The notes under the pieces were generated by a model. It was not told the origin of the DNA. It saw nothing but the letters and a program-made list of their open reading frames with translations, and made no database searches. The position numbers and the translations under genes were made by a program. Of a stretch of DNA of 64,000 nucleotides, positions 20,801-31,110 are shown one piece after another; the stretch's first letter is position 1; each line of letters opens with the position of its first letter. The DNA comes from Acheta domesticus (taxonomy: Eukaryota; Arthropoda; Insecta; Orthoptera; Gryllidae): the NCBI GenBank assembly GCA_031308135.1, contig JAHLJT010009419.1, positions 36,387,221-36,451,220 on the forward strand, written 5' to 3'.

Positions 20801-22004
20801 GAGTATTTTACACACTTGGAAAATCCATCGCCCCTGGATTTCAACATGCGAACTCTGTTTTTGGTGAAGAATGTGCTAACCTTTGTCATACTATTGGCCA
20901 TATAAAATTGTTACCAACCTGATTTTATTATTAAAAAAGACTTAGTTTATTATAAAAAAGAGTTAGTTTCTTAGAGAAAAGTAAACACGAAAGAACATTC
21001 TTGTGACGAAGAACGTGAATAAACTTACCAAATGTGGCAAATAATTTGCTTCTTCAAAAAAACTTCCGTTCGGCGAAGTGCCCTTACCTAACTATTTCCT
21101 AACAATGTTTGTTCAACATTTGTAAACTGTTAAATTGTATGTAGCAATTCTGATAATCAAAACCTTACTTAATAGCATAATGGTAAATTGTTCAATAAAC
21201 TCGTTTATAATTTTTTTAAACATATTTATTGTTATAAAATATGTAAGTCAATGTAAGTAAAATGTCTCTACTGCAATATTCATCCACAATAAATATTATT
21301 GTAATTCTAGAAGAGAGGAAATTAAGTAAAATAAAATAATACACAAGGCGATACACATTTTTTAGATAATTCATAATCCTCAGTCGCTCCTTCATAACTC
21401 ATGAGGTAATGCTTTCTTCTCGTAGATAAAGCATTTCTTTTATTATTTATCATATCTTTTAAGTTCGTATAAAGCAGTTTTTTGACTGAAAGTATGCGAA
21501 GACCTAGACGCTTGGTCTTGGGCAGCAGGTACAAATGCGTTCTTAATATTTGAATAGTTTGCACTCCTAGTGGTTGAATCACGACTGTTTCTCTCTGCAA
21601 GTGAGGTTTCAAAATTAAATGTAAACATGACCCTGAATTTTCATTTACACCATTGCATTTTCATCTGGGAATTGTGACATGTAATTCACCTTCCAGGCAA
21701 TCACCTTAAGGATGGTGCCACATTTAAAAAAGCCAAGGAAGGTCTTGTGACGTCATGGCCGGTTGCAGGGTTGATGATATAGGATTCCTTGGCTAGGGTT
21801 GGCATCGCTGTAGGCGGGACCTGCATGGAAACTCGTGACCGCAAGGGACCGCCTTGGGCCGTTAACTATGGGCAGGGTGCGGTTGACGTGGGAGGGTCGG
21901 TGTGGGTGGGCCGGGATAGGAAACGTCTTCATGGGTTGGCCCATTGCCCATTTACAGGCGCATATCAATGGAGGGAGATAAAGGACGGACCCCAGGGTAG
22001 CCTC
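17891..22004. other. unique DNA, AT-rich with two GC-rich pockets
   Basis: GC-rich pocket about 18430-18890 contains a poly-G run (GGGGGGGGGCACG) and minus-strand open frames without a recognisable domain. At 18315-18390 a 36-bp stretch (core ACAAAAAC-ACCTTGAACTTTT) is tandemly duplicated. About 18900-21690 is very AT-rich. A second GC-rich pocket, about 21740-21990, starts with a consensus cAMP-response element TGACGTCA (21748-21755) and has competing open frames on both strands. No exon could be supported. Confidence 0.45.
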
Positions 22005-22640
22005 TTTTTAGTTTCTCGTACAGAGAAAGTTACGTAATGCTGCACGAAAAAACTGCGAATTTTCGGCAGAAAAACTCTTATTTCATAGCCCTGCTGACGA
22101 AATAGAGGAAAAATCTAGTTGATAAATTTAGAAAAAAATCCTCTAACATGTAGTGTAGCCAGAATCCATATTTTATGGATCCTTGAAACCGAAAAATCGA
22201 ATGATGGCAAAGCGTCTGTCTGTCCATCTGTAAACAACGCTAGCGGCTTAACAGTTCAGCCGATTTTATCCAAAATTGCTATTTTCCAATTGATCTGACT
22301 GATGTCGCGACTCCTTGAATTTGAAACCGATATTTTCATTTTGGGGGTATTTTACAACAAGCCCCTGGAACATTTAAAAAAAATGGCTACATCATTTTTT
22401 AATTTTATTGTTGGATAGTGTAAAGGACGTTTAAGAGAATGGTGCAGGTCTTATTTTCGTTGAAAACTCTTGATTTTTCGAAAATTGCAAAACTTCATAA
22501 TTGAAGTTGTAGGAAGAAGCCGAAAGGTTTTGAAGATAGAGATTTTTTCCTTAATGAAATTTGTTCATTAAAGAGAGATTTTGAAATAAGGTTATATGCT
22601 ATTTTTCGAAAATTTGAGTGCATTTCTCGTTATTTTTCGT
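22005..22640 (-). mobile_element. Family B modular repeat, copy 3
   Basis: In reverse orientation it shows the family tail: CGCTAGCGTTGTTTACAGAT, GGACAGACAGACG, CGGTTTCAAGGATCC, ACATGTTAGAGGATTTTTT and GCCGAAAATTCGCAGTTTTT. Upstream of this the module string ACCTGCACCATTCTCTTAAA matches the GCACCGTCTCTTTAAG string of copy 4. It is truncated relative to copy 2 and abuts a mariner relic of the same orientation. Confidence 0.7.
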
Positions 22641-22644
22641 GAAA

Positions 22645-22960
22645 GTACAAGAGAGAAAGTAAGTTCTGTTTTAGCACCATAGGTTCTCTGCATTTGTTTT
22701 GGCATGAAGTTACCATTAGTCCATCGTTACCAATAGCCCATCTCGCGACTGTCCGGTATGGATTGGTGTTATTCCTAAGAGATTCCACCAATTCTCTGCG
22801 ACATTCTCGGACATTTATCCCAAGGAGAACGGCTGTCTCGTAGTAAGAGCGCTGCTCGAAATGGGTTCCATTCATCTCTCATGGCGGCAGTCAGGCAACT
22901 GTTTTCACATTGCTGACTGTGCTAATAAAGACACTCACAGAGCCAACTGCTGTTGTGAAC
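22645..22960 (-). pseudogene. second mariner-like transposase N-terminal relic
   Basis: On the minus strand, starting at 22875, the frame reads FEQRSYYETAVLLG, ECRRELVESL, then PYRTVARW. This is the HTH_48 signature (F-QR-Y-KTAVLLG, EC--L-EALG, LPYRTVARWV-F) of mariner/SETMAR-like transposases, from a different lineage than the 7.2-kb copy. After ARW (about 22735) the expected continuation is lost; the remaining 25 or so codons are unlike the family. The catalytic domain is missing. The upstream leader with TTAGCACAGTCAGCAATG (about 22905-22925) fits an untranslated leader. Confidence 0.6.
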
Positions 22961-23964
22961 ACACAGCTGCTGTTGTGTACAGCATTTCTTTCACGCAATA
23001 AATTAGTATGATACGGTAAAATTTCTTTTAGAAAAAAAATAGTTGTCATGACTTCTGCTCCAACTCTCGTATATAAAACTAGCTGAACTCGTGCGATTGT
23101 ATCGTACAGAAGAAAGTGCAGTAGAAAAGTTACGGCAGAAAATATTGCGTTTTCATAAACATAAATTATGTTTTATATTCACCAAGATCTTTTACACTTA
23201 TATACTTGGTTATTTTTTTGGCGTAAAACAGCAAATCCTGCTATCAACCTTACCCTAACGTATGTAACATAATGTAGGAAATACAATTTTCAAATACTAC
23301 TACTACTACTAATAATAATAATAATAACAACTCCCTCACTTTTTTATGTTTTTCGTAGATATCACAAGAATGATACATAAGAAAATACAAAGAATACTTG
23401 CAATTGATAGTCACAGACAATCGTTTTGACCATCACACGACACGATGTTCTCTAAGCAAGGCCAACTTCTAATACGTCTTCCGCGAACTTGTCAAGATGA
23501 ACATGACGCCACCTTCCAGCTTCCATTCTAGCCGCGCATTTCAAACAACGCATATTTCGTACCCTTTTATTAATAATGGAAAGCAGTTATCTATTCAATA
23601 TACAGTGACTTCCACTCCTAATTGTTTTGGTACCTCTCTTGTTTAAGACTGTTTACTGGGAGCAGAATAGGACGGACATCAAAATCGTTCTCTTACAGCT
23701 TTAATATGTAGTAGAGTACCCGTGCAAGAACTCTGGCATGTACCCCTATCTTCCCAATTTTTTCCATTTCCATTTTAAGCCTGTAATATATATTTTTCTT
23801 CAAGCCCCTCTTATCCTCTGTCACTTGTTCTATTTGTCACCTTGTAACTGATAACAATACAACACACACTTGTCAAAGCAAACTATTCTTATTTAACTTT
23901 ATTACCGAGCAGAGAGATACACCCGTGTTGTTCGATCTCGTAATTAGTTCAATTTTACATTCAG
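22961..23964. other. unique AT-rich sequence
   Basis: Contains the small triplet microsatellite listed separately. No gene or repeat was otherwise recognised. Confidence 0.5.
23295..23330. repeat. (CTA)n(ATA)n microsatellite
   Basis: Five CTA units pass into about six AATA/ATA units. Confidence 0.9.
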
Positions 23965-24195
23965 TTGCAGATTCTGCACCACTTTGAGCAGGTACGATAA
24001 TATCGAGAAGATCCGGACCAGCAAAAATGTAATAGAATGTTCAGGAAGATCTCTTCCTATAGATTACGGTGCGAGTAACGTTAAATTGAGGCTTTTGGCC
24101 TTAACCATGAAGATTCAAATATTTTAACCATATACTCGTAGATTACAAATGCTGCCAAGTATTGATGGTTGCATTTGACATGAATATTTAGATGC
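23965..24195 (+). mobile_element. Family A interspersed repeat, copy 3
   Basis: It matches the middle and 3' blocks: TTGCAGATTCTGCAC, GAGCAGGTACGATAATATCG, CCGGACCAGCAAAAATGTAA, TAGAATGTTCAGGAAG, ATAGATTACGGTGCGAG, and after about 75 bp AATGCTGCCAAGTATTGATG and GTTGCATTTGACATGAATAT. It gives the best estimate of the uninterrupted middle of the family. Confidence 0.7.
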
Positions 24196-25014
24196 ATTTT
24201 TTAAACAAATACTTCATGTTTTTAAAGTTTAAGTGCAATTCATCACGCCTTCGTGAAATCCTCTTTCTTAGAGACCTTATTAATAAAGAATGGTTGCGTG
24301 TGAGAGCCTCAAAAGGTATGGATACTACTGAAATATTATAGGAGACGATGACTTTCCTTCAATTACAGTAAAATTTGTTCTGGGATCTGGCATTGACCCC
24401 TTGGGTATCGTAATGGCATTGACGAGTTGACGAGTACGAGCGAGCCTAGATGCTGGTTATTTTGTTGGGAGGGGGGTCTCTGCGTGAATGGATACGGAGG
24501 TGAGTTGAGTGGAGAGGAGGTGGTGACCCAGGTAGTGAAGGTCAGAGCTTTAGGACCAGCAACATGCGTAAAGCCTTCCAGCCAGGATGTTGTGAATGTT
24601 TCGAAAATCACATGTTTTATCTTGCCCAGGTACCAGAAATTGGCTTTGTTTGTCGAATATAAGCTTGTTTTGACGCCTGTCGGGATTTAGTTTGTAGGTA
24701 TTAATTATGTATTTGTTTATATATTTATTTAGTGTCCATTTATTTAGGTATTTATTTGCTCATACATTAATTCATTTAGTTAGCAATGAGGTTTAAGAGT
24801 CCTGGAACTGCTAAGATCATTGAGCTCATGAGTAACAATCTAATAAGTAGATGGTTGAGGTAATATTATGAGATGATACTGAAGGAATGGTAGAATGAGA
24901 GGGTGAGGAAAGGGTGAATCCTGAGAAAATCCTACCGAAAGCTCGCTTTTACCCCGACAAAACCCACAAAAACTCGTGGTGTAGAACACTACCTGTATTT
25001 TAAGATGTTTCTAA
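24196..25014. other. unique sequence
   Basis: A moderately GC-rich section (about 24380-24600) has overlapping frames on both strands without motifs. About 24690-24790 is a degenerate run of TATTTATTTA-like sequence. Confidence 0.5.
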
Positions 25015-25137
25015 ATTCAGTTTTTCGTTTTCTATTTTCGTTGTTTTTTAAATTCTGGCCCTCAAGAAAATGTGCGCAGATAAATCTCTTTCCCCACACG
25101 TCATATACAGTTTTTACTGTTTTTTGACAAATAAATA
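25015..25137 (+). mobile_element. LINE 3' tail, second copy
   Basis: CTGGCCCTCAAGAAAATGTG, CCCCACACGTCATATACAGT and TTTGACAAATAAATA repeat the 3' end of the LINE at 5572-5667 with very few differences. Only about 120 bp remain, so this is a much more severely 5'-truncated insertion of the same family. Confidence 0.85.
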
Positions 25138-26115
25138 CATAGCGACTTTACAAACGCTTGAAATAGCGGTAGGTATTTTGCTCCCATCCCTATTCACAAA
25201 TATTCATATTTGCGGAAGGTTTCTCCAGAGGATGACGTGCCACGGTGCGCTATCGTTCTGCGCTCTTATTGAACCCAAAAGGAGGCGGGCAACACAGTTC
25301 TGGAACCGCCTTCGCGATAACCCTCATCGGCAATCAAACGAGGTTTTCTCTAATGCGGTATAAGCACGCGATCTTGGGAAGAGGATAGAGGTTTAGGTGG
25401 CTAATGGAGCTCGAAATGAAAGTTACGCAGTTATTGTTCTGAATACAGAATTTGATTGATGAGAAAAAATAAATTGAAAAAAAGAAACTTGTTGCATTGC
25501 AGTAAAGAACAGCAAACATTCAGCAATAAACTGTTTATTAAGTGTTATTTCTCTAACAAGAAGTGTGAGAGAACAATCTTCCCGGCATACAAATACATAG
25601 TAGAGCATTGCTAATGAATGGTTGTGTTGCGAATTTACATCCACAATTCTAAAATGTGAGTGTAGTGCTCAGAATTCGACAATCATCAACATGAGCTTAT
25701 GTGTAGAGAAATGAAAAATATTCATTCACAATAAAATTAGAATGGATTGCAGAGGTTTGTTTTAATCAGGTACTTAAATTGTGCATACATTTAGACAAGT
25801 TTCTAGAAAAAATAGTTATCTTCCGTTAATGGCGAAAATTGAAATAATACTTTAATCATTCAATTAACTTTAATGAGTCGCTTTCTTTACTGTGAGAACC
25901 ACTCACTTGAAATATTACTAATGTGTTTCCTTTCAGTTTATTTATGCAATATATCAAGAATTTCTGGTTTCATCTAAAGTAAACGCATCATTTTGTAATC
26001 AGTTGAAAGTATCACATTCACCGTAAGGATTATAAATTGCGATTAAATATTACATACTCAATATTCAAGCATGTGTATGTGTGTAATGAGATGTTTCCCA
26101 ATTTTTGAACAATTG
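25138..26115. other. unique AT-rich sequence
   Basis: A short plus-strand frame ending at 25363 runs out of the LINE tail and has no recognisable domain. Nothing else is supported. Confidence 0.5.
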
Positions 26116-26143
26116 TCTTCATTTTCTTTTTGCAGGTGAGTAT
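26116..26143 (+). promoter_or_regulatory. zero-length-exon splice signature (candidate ratchet point)
   Basis: A strong 3' splice-site string, GTCTTCATTTTCTTTTTGCAG (shown here as GTCTTCATTT plus TCTTTTTGCAG), ends at 26135. It is followed directly by an ideal donor, GTGAGTAT, from 26136. Sixteen of the 19 bases before the AG are pyrimidines, and candidate branch points (TGAAC, about 26107) lie upstream. In Drosophila this arrangement (pyrimidine tract, NCAG|GTRAGT) marks recursive splice sites inside very long introns. Here it is a sequence-only prediction. No flanking exon is visible in the window, which is what a site deep inside a long intron would look like. Confidence 0.45.
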
Positions 26144-26437
26144 ATTTTTACTTCACTCTCCCTTTGATGTCTGGGTATTCCAAAACGGTGAGTTTAGGTT
26201 TAAATTAATATAAATTGACTTTTATATTCTCATATGTTATATTTTACAATATAAAAGAAACATTTCTTTACTGATTTTGATGAATTGCAATGGTCGGCCT
26301 TTTGTGCATGATTTGATGTTTCTGTTGTCAGTCGTTTTTACAGGTACATTTTTCCCTACAAATTGAAACGAAAAAATTATAAAATGCTTTTCAATGAATA
26401 AATAATTGATTGTAAATGAAAACAAATGTACAATAAA
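26144..26437. other. AT-rich spacer
   Basis: A weaker acceptor/donor-like juxtaposition, TTTTTACAG|GTACATT, occurs at about 26335-26349; otherwise unremarkable. Confidence 0.4.
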
Positions 26438-26540
26438 TGAAAACAACTGACACGATTTCCAGATAAACTAATTTTATCAATAATTGATTAAGTAAATTTA
26501 TAGAAATTAATTTATCTGGAAATCGTGTCAGTTGTTTTCA
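26438..26540. repeat. nearly perfect 37-bp inverted repeat (long hairpin)
   Basis: The left arm 26438-26467 (TGAAAACAACTGACACGATT, then TCCAGATAAA) is the exact reverse complement of 26511-26540. After one mismatch the pairing continues for six more bases, to 26474 and 26504. The loop is 29 bases. A related TGAAAACAA occurs about 20 bases upstream. It could be a young foldback or mini-MITE, a hairpin RNA precursor, or a replication or assembly snap-back. Confidence 0.95.
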
Positions 26541-27084
26541 ATTATGTATAATTATAGTTCTTCGGATCCTAAATCAACCCCTGCCGTTTCACCTTCACGT
26601 GTAATGTGGGTTCAACCTAATTTCGATCTTCCGCTGGAGTATTTTGTGCTTTAATGAACCAACTCGTGAATTATAGGCAATGAGTAAACTCGTGAATCCC
26701 ATGATAATGGATATTTCTCCCTCGTAAACCTCTCATCGCAAAAATAAATGCCTGCTCTGGCGGTATTTATACATTTTACGAGTGCAATTCAAAAGAGAGA
26801 AATATATTTTAAACTCCATTATAGTAATTACAAATCCCTGAATGGCTCCAACATGGGTAAATGCAAATTTCCTGCTTGAAAAAATAATAACAGAAAAAAC
26901 AATAGTGAACAAATTCAAATTAAAATAGTTTTGTTTAAAATCCTAGTGCCTCAAAATTTTCATACCTGAATTATCCCAATTCAAACTTCTCGCCTCTTCC
27001 TCTCGCTTCAACGAGTTTGTCGCTCGGTCGATCTTTAATGAAAAATTCCCTGGAATCTGCGCATGAGGCCGTGTTTTGTGAACA
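26541..27084. other. unique AT-rich sequence
   Basis: Contains the near-repeat CAACTCGTGAATTATAGGCA / AAACTCGTGAATCCCA (about 26660-26700). No gene seen. Confidence 0.5.
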
Positions 27085-27460
27085 GTGCGTGCACCTCTGT
27101 CAATATTGCTTAGGGAGGAAATCCGACCCGAAACGTCATTACCCGACTCCCTCGTCTTAATGCTGCCACCGCATCTGCGGCAGCCTCCGCGTGCACCTCC
27201 TCAGCTTCGCATTTCCTTTCTGTTTAGCTTCCACCGCCGCCTCCTCCACTTCCGTCTACTCAGCTGGTACCTCAGCCGCCATCTTTGCCCCTGTGACCGC
27301 TTCAGAATCTTTCTCCACGCTGGCGTTCACACACTTCTACAACTCCGTTTCTGCATTCTTTACATCCTCTTCCTCTTCTTCTATCTCCATCATCCTTTCT
27401 CTAACTACAGGCTTTGGTGGCTCAGGGCATCGATTTATGTCAATGCAGTGCATATGGACT
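27085..27460. other. pyrimidine-rich tract with spurious frames
   Basis: A CT-rich stretch dominated by TCC, CTC, TTC and GCC triplets is open in two plus-strand frames that give Ser/Pro/Leu/Phe-rich products. There is no domain and no conserved codon pattern; I read it as a diverged simple sequence. Confidence 0.6.
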
Positions 27461-27461
27461 G

Positions 27462-27945
27462 AAAAATTCCAGTCCCGGCTGTGGCAAGATTTCGACTAGC
27501 TGCATAGATAGATCGAATTCAGTCTTTGGCTGGAAGATACTTCTAGTGACTGACTGCTCCAATAGATAGTTTTACGTGGTTTCTCCATTCACCGTCAGGC
27601 GAATGTCTGAGCAGTACCCCTTCAGATGGACCAGAGATCTCGCGCGATCTTTCCTTCCTCTTTCTTGTAATATCCTCACCCCTCACTTACACATACACAT
27701 ACACTACCACAAATGCCGGAAGACCAGTCGGAAGCTTCGAGCTTGTCTTGACATTTACCTCAGAGGCGGTGTCGAGCTGGTGGGAGATACATAGTTGGGG
27801 AAATCCCACTAACAAACATGTAGGTTGGTGCCAGATCTCGCCCTCCAGCGGGGGAATGTCACCGCCACTTTCCGCGATAAAAACATGCACTACACTCACC
27901 AAACTAATGACCTTAGCAGTTAACGCACCATAAAATAATAATATA
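27462..27945 (+). mobile_element. tRNA-derived SINE (Family C), copy 1
   Basis: It shares ordered blocks with 37.9 kb: TTCGACTAGCTGCATAG, TCGAATTCAGTC, TAGTTTTACGTGGTTTCTCC, GGCGAATGTCTGAGCAGTAC, CGCGCGATCTTTCCTTCC and ACTACCACAAATGCCGG. Further on are GGTTGGTGCCAGATCTCGCC, CAGCG, and a 3' end with CACTACACTCACCAAACTAA then TGACCTTAG. The tRNA-like head is better preserved in the 37.9-kb copy. At the position CACCGCCACTTTCCGCG this copy has no expansion. Confidence 0.8.
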
Positions 27946-28224
27946 TCAATCAGTCGCCTCCAACTTGACGTACGCCACCGAGACTTTGCATTCCCTTTCT
28001 GCACCTACAAATGTGTGTCCGTCTCTACCTCCGCCTACGAACTCCGACTTTCTCCACCTTTGCTTCTTTTACTATGTTTCATTCTCCATTTACTTGTATA
28101 CTTCCAGCGTCGTCAATGCTTTCTCCACATCCTCCATCGCTGCCACGACCACCATCCCCTCAGTATTAATTTCATCCATCACGTCAAACTTCATTTCTTG
28201 CTCCAGCACTTGCGCCATCGTTTC

Positions 28225-28665
28225 TTCTCACTCTGCACCTTCACATCCACCACTCAGCATCTCCACATCTACCACTCCGCACTTCCATATGCAAAACTTC
28301 GCTCCTCCACATTCACCATTTTGCACCTCCGCATCCACCTTCTCCGCACCTTCACATAGACCACTGTGCACCTCCACATCCACCTTCTGCACCTCTACAT
28401 CTACAACTCAGCACCTCCACTTCCACCACTCTGCACCTCTAGCTCTCTCCGCTCTGCACTTCCACATCCACGACTCTTCACCTCCACATCCATGACTCTG
28501 CACCTCTACATCCACCACTCTGCACCTTCACATCCACCACTCTACCCCTCCACATCCACCACTTTGCACCTTCTCATCCACCACTCTGCCCCTCCATATT
28601 CACCACTCTGCACCTTCCCATCCATCACTCTGCACCTCCACATCCACCACTCTGCATTTCCACTT
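28225..28665. repeat. diverged 22-bp minisatellite
   Basis: About 20 units with period 22, consensus parts CCTCCACATCCACC plus ACTCTGCA, clearest from 28496 to 28660. Because 22 is not a multiple of three, the array passes through all plus-strand frames and leaves each nearly free of stops. This explains the overlapping Ser/Pro/Thr/His-rich open frames here. Confidence 0.9.
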
Positions 28666-28979
28666 TCTGCTCCGTCTCAGATTCTTCAGTCTCCTCTCAA
28701 TCCCAGTTGCCCTCACCATTTCCAATCCCTACATCCACCTCCATCTCGGCTTCCACCTACCATTACATAACCTCTTCCAATACCACTGCTTCCGACACCA
28801 CTCACCACTACTCCCGACTTCGCCGCCACCACAATCAACACCGTCACCACCTCCATTGCCTCCGCATCTGTCTTCCCTTTCATCCTTTTTCCTTCCCCAA
28901 CCTTTTTCCTCCTCTTCTCCTCCTTTTTTACGTCCTCCACCTCCTCTTCCACATTCCCGGCCACCACTACACCCTCCAC
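28666..28979. other. pyrimidine-rich DNA
   Basis: Continuation of the CT/CCA-rich tract with no clear periodicity; frames on both strands are compositional. Confidence 0.55.
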
Positions 28980-29290
28980 CTTTTCGTACAACCCAGCCCC
29001 CCCCCCCGCCTGCTGCTCCGCCGCCCGCACAGCCGCCCGGAAATTCCCCCGGCAGAGCGCTGCGCCCGTCGCCTCGCGCTCCGGAAGTCATTCCGCGCCC
29101 GGGCCGGCCGGATCCGCATTTAATTCCGTCGGCCCGCGCGCTCGTCACCGCCGCCGAGCGACAACGCAGGCAGCTGCGCCGCATTGCCATCGCCATCTCC
29201 ATCGTCCCAGTCCCCGCCGAATCCACCAGCGCTGCTCTCCTTTCCTTGTTAGGCGCTTGTCAAGTTGATTCGGAGTTTCGCTAGGAGCGC
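28980..29290. other. CpG-rich island-like segment
   Basis: Begins with a poly-C run and is rich in CpG (CCGCGCCCGGGCCGGCCGG, CGGCCCGCGCGCTCGTC). It could be a promoter island, but no transcription start, exon or ATG with protein support could be assigned. A kappa-B-like GGAAATTCCC occurs at about 29039. Confidence 0.4.
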
Positions 29291-29384
29291 CGCAAATGCT
29301 TCGCCTTGAAGCACAGCACTCGACTGGGTCAGAAGTTGTAGTAGTTGTCTTAGTGAGTACGGAGGTCTGCATTTGGTGTTTCCG

Positions 29385-29565
29385 GACGTAACATGATCAT
29401 TAGCCTCGTAAGTGTAGTGCGAGTTATGTTCCGGGAGGTAGCGATGTGCATCAACGTAAGATCCGGGGTTGACCTATTTATCTGCTTCAGTTTTCTCTCT
29501 TCAAGATATCCCTCCCAGCGAGGACCAGCTCCACGTTCCACTTACCTTCCGTCTTGTGGGTTATT
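29385..29565 (-). mobile_element. Family C SINE, diverged partial copy 2
   Basis: TCATTAGCCTCGTAAGTGTA, GTGCGAGTTATG, AAGATCCGGGGTTG and CCCTCCCAGCGAGGACCAGC line up in order with the minus-strand copy at 47.93 kb (CCGTAAGTGTAGTGCATG, GAGATCTGG, CCCACGAGCGAGGCACCGC). Similarity is moderate; the tRNA head is not seen. Confidence 0.5.
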
Positions 29566-30479
29566 GTTGTTCAGTCTGTGGAACATATGTCAAATTACTG
29601 TTCCGGCGTTAGTCATCAATAATTGTTGCCACTATACCATCGCAGTCTGTTAGTTACCTCATGTTAACCTCGTATGCATGTGGGTTTGTGAATAAACTTC
29701 TTATTGAATAATAGATCACTTCTCTGCTGACGAAGTGAATGTTCAGATGTCTATGAAAATTAGTTCGCTTCGTATAAAAGAAATTGAATAAAAAGATATT
29801 GCGAAGATTTGTTTACCTCTATAGTCGCTATCGACACCACTGCCGTCTTTAATACCAAATTACGACCCATCGCCACTACGTTTTATCGTTCCAAACAAAT
29901 GATATCACCTTCTACGCTAATTTACTGCGAAGCCAACCCTGACAATAATTCTCTAATTACATCCTACTATAACATAATAATCTACATCATCATCAGCGTC
30001 ATTGTCATAGCAATACCAGCCATCATTAACACAGTCATCTCTACCAATTGGATCTATATCTATATTGCTGTTGTTATTATTACGCCTACCCCTAACTTAT
30101 ACCAAGATGGTCGTTGCCACCATCACGGCCATAGTTTCTCGTGCCTGCAGCGACATCAACAATAAAACAACCGGCACAAATTGCACAGGCCAACAACCAA
30201 AAAACTTCGTGTGTTCAACTAATTCCTATTATTTTAAGTGTGCTGATTCCAAAAATAACAATAAAAATGCCGTATCACCCACCATTTTTTGATATTTTAA
30301 CATTTTATCTACATAGCTAGGCAAATGCTGCTCTGGGTATCTAGATATGTATGAGATGCAGGAAGTTATAAATTTCCATATTTACTATGTGAATGGGATA
30401 GTAGGGCACGGGATTAGCATTAGTCTAGAAAGAATTGGCCTGTAACAAAATCTTTAAACCCGGGAAAAAAGAACATTCT
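29566..30479. other. AT-rich sequence with a biased ATC/ACC stretch
   Basis: About 29800-30170 is rich in ATC/ATT/ACC triplets and open for 118 codons as an Ile/Thr-rich product without domains. I regard it as compositional. Confidence 0.5.
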
Positions 30480-31110
30480 ATGAGAACATATGGTGGATCA
30501 ACACGAGATTCTCCTCCCTCCATTGCACATAAAATTAGGTCACATGAAACAATTGCCTTACCTAAAGATGAGCAGTGTTTCAAGTACCTTTTTGAAAAGT
30601 TTACGCAATTTGTCTGCAGCAAAATTATTAAAAGAGGGTATCTTCATTGAGACTGATATTATAAAAGTGCTGTTTGATCCCCAATTTAAACTACATTTGA
30701 CAGAAAATGAAAATGAAGCGTAGAGTGCTTTTAATCACGTTATTAATAAGTTCCTAGCCAACAAAAAAGACCAAGATTTTCAAGCAATTGTTGCCAATGT
30801 GCTGAAAGATTTGAAGAAATTGAGATGTTTAATGAGCCTCAAGGTTTACTTCTTAAACGGTCATTTACAATTCTTTGCCGACGATTTAGGTAATGTAAGT
30901 GAAGAAAAAGGTGAGCGTTTTCATTAAGATCTGAAAGTGATGAAAAACCGTTATCAGGAACGCTGGAACACCAATCTGATGGGAGATTACTGTTGGTCAC
31001 TTCACCAATAGAGTCAGCAAACGGAGAAGAGGAGAAAGAGCTATTTCAGGGTCTTTAAAGAAAAGAGACAAAGAAAATATACGTCAATGAATACGTAAAA
31101 ATTTGCAGAA
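30480..31110 (+). pseudogene. broken transposon-associated arthropod gene
   Basis: Read across frames, this is the C-terminal part of a protein family that I recognise as widespread in arthropod genomes as multi-copy, transposon-associated uncharacterised proteins. ILLPPLHIKLGHMKQ (about 30497-30541) is followed after a frame change by CFKYLFEKF and then SAAKLLKEGIF. Next come LFDPQFKLHLTENENEA, MSLKVYFLNGHLQFFADDLG, GERFH, and GDYCWSLH. The order LLPPLHIKLG, KEGIF, MSLK-FL-HL-FF, GERFHQD, DYCW is the family signature. It has at least two frameshifts and stops at 30721, 30926 and near 31008. An AATAAA lies at about 31148. The molecular function of the family is unknown to me, and I do not assign a transposon class. 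Confidence 0.7.

Noticed and set aside
21748..21755. Consensus cAMP-response element TGACGTCA
   Set aside because: An 8-bp match is expected about once in a window of this size; no promoter context.
29037..29048. Kappa-B-like site GGAAATTCCC in a CpG-rich segment
   Set aside because: Single short motif without a supported promoter or gene.
27085..29284. Several 100- to 176-codon Ser/Pro/His/Thr-rich frames that could suggest a mucin or cuticle-like protein
   Set aside because: Low-complexity pyrimidine-rich DNA with a 22-bp minisatellite and a SINE inside. No signal peptide, no consistent frame and frames open on both strands.
29809..30165. 118-codon Ile/Thr-rich frame resembling a membrane protein
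   Set aside because: Hydrophobicity comes from ATC/ATT/ACC-rich composition. There are no conserved motifs, and it sits between repeats.
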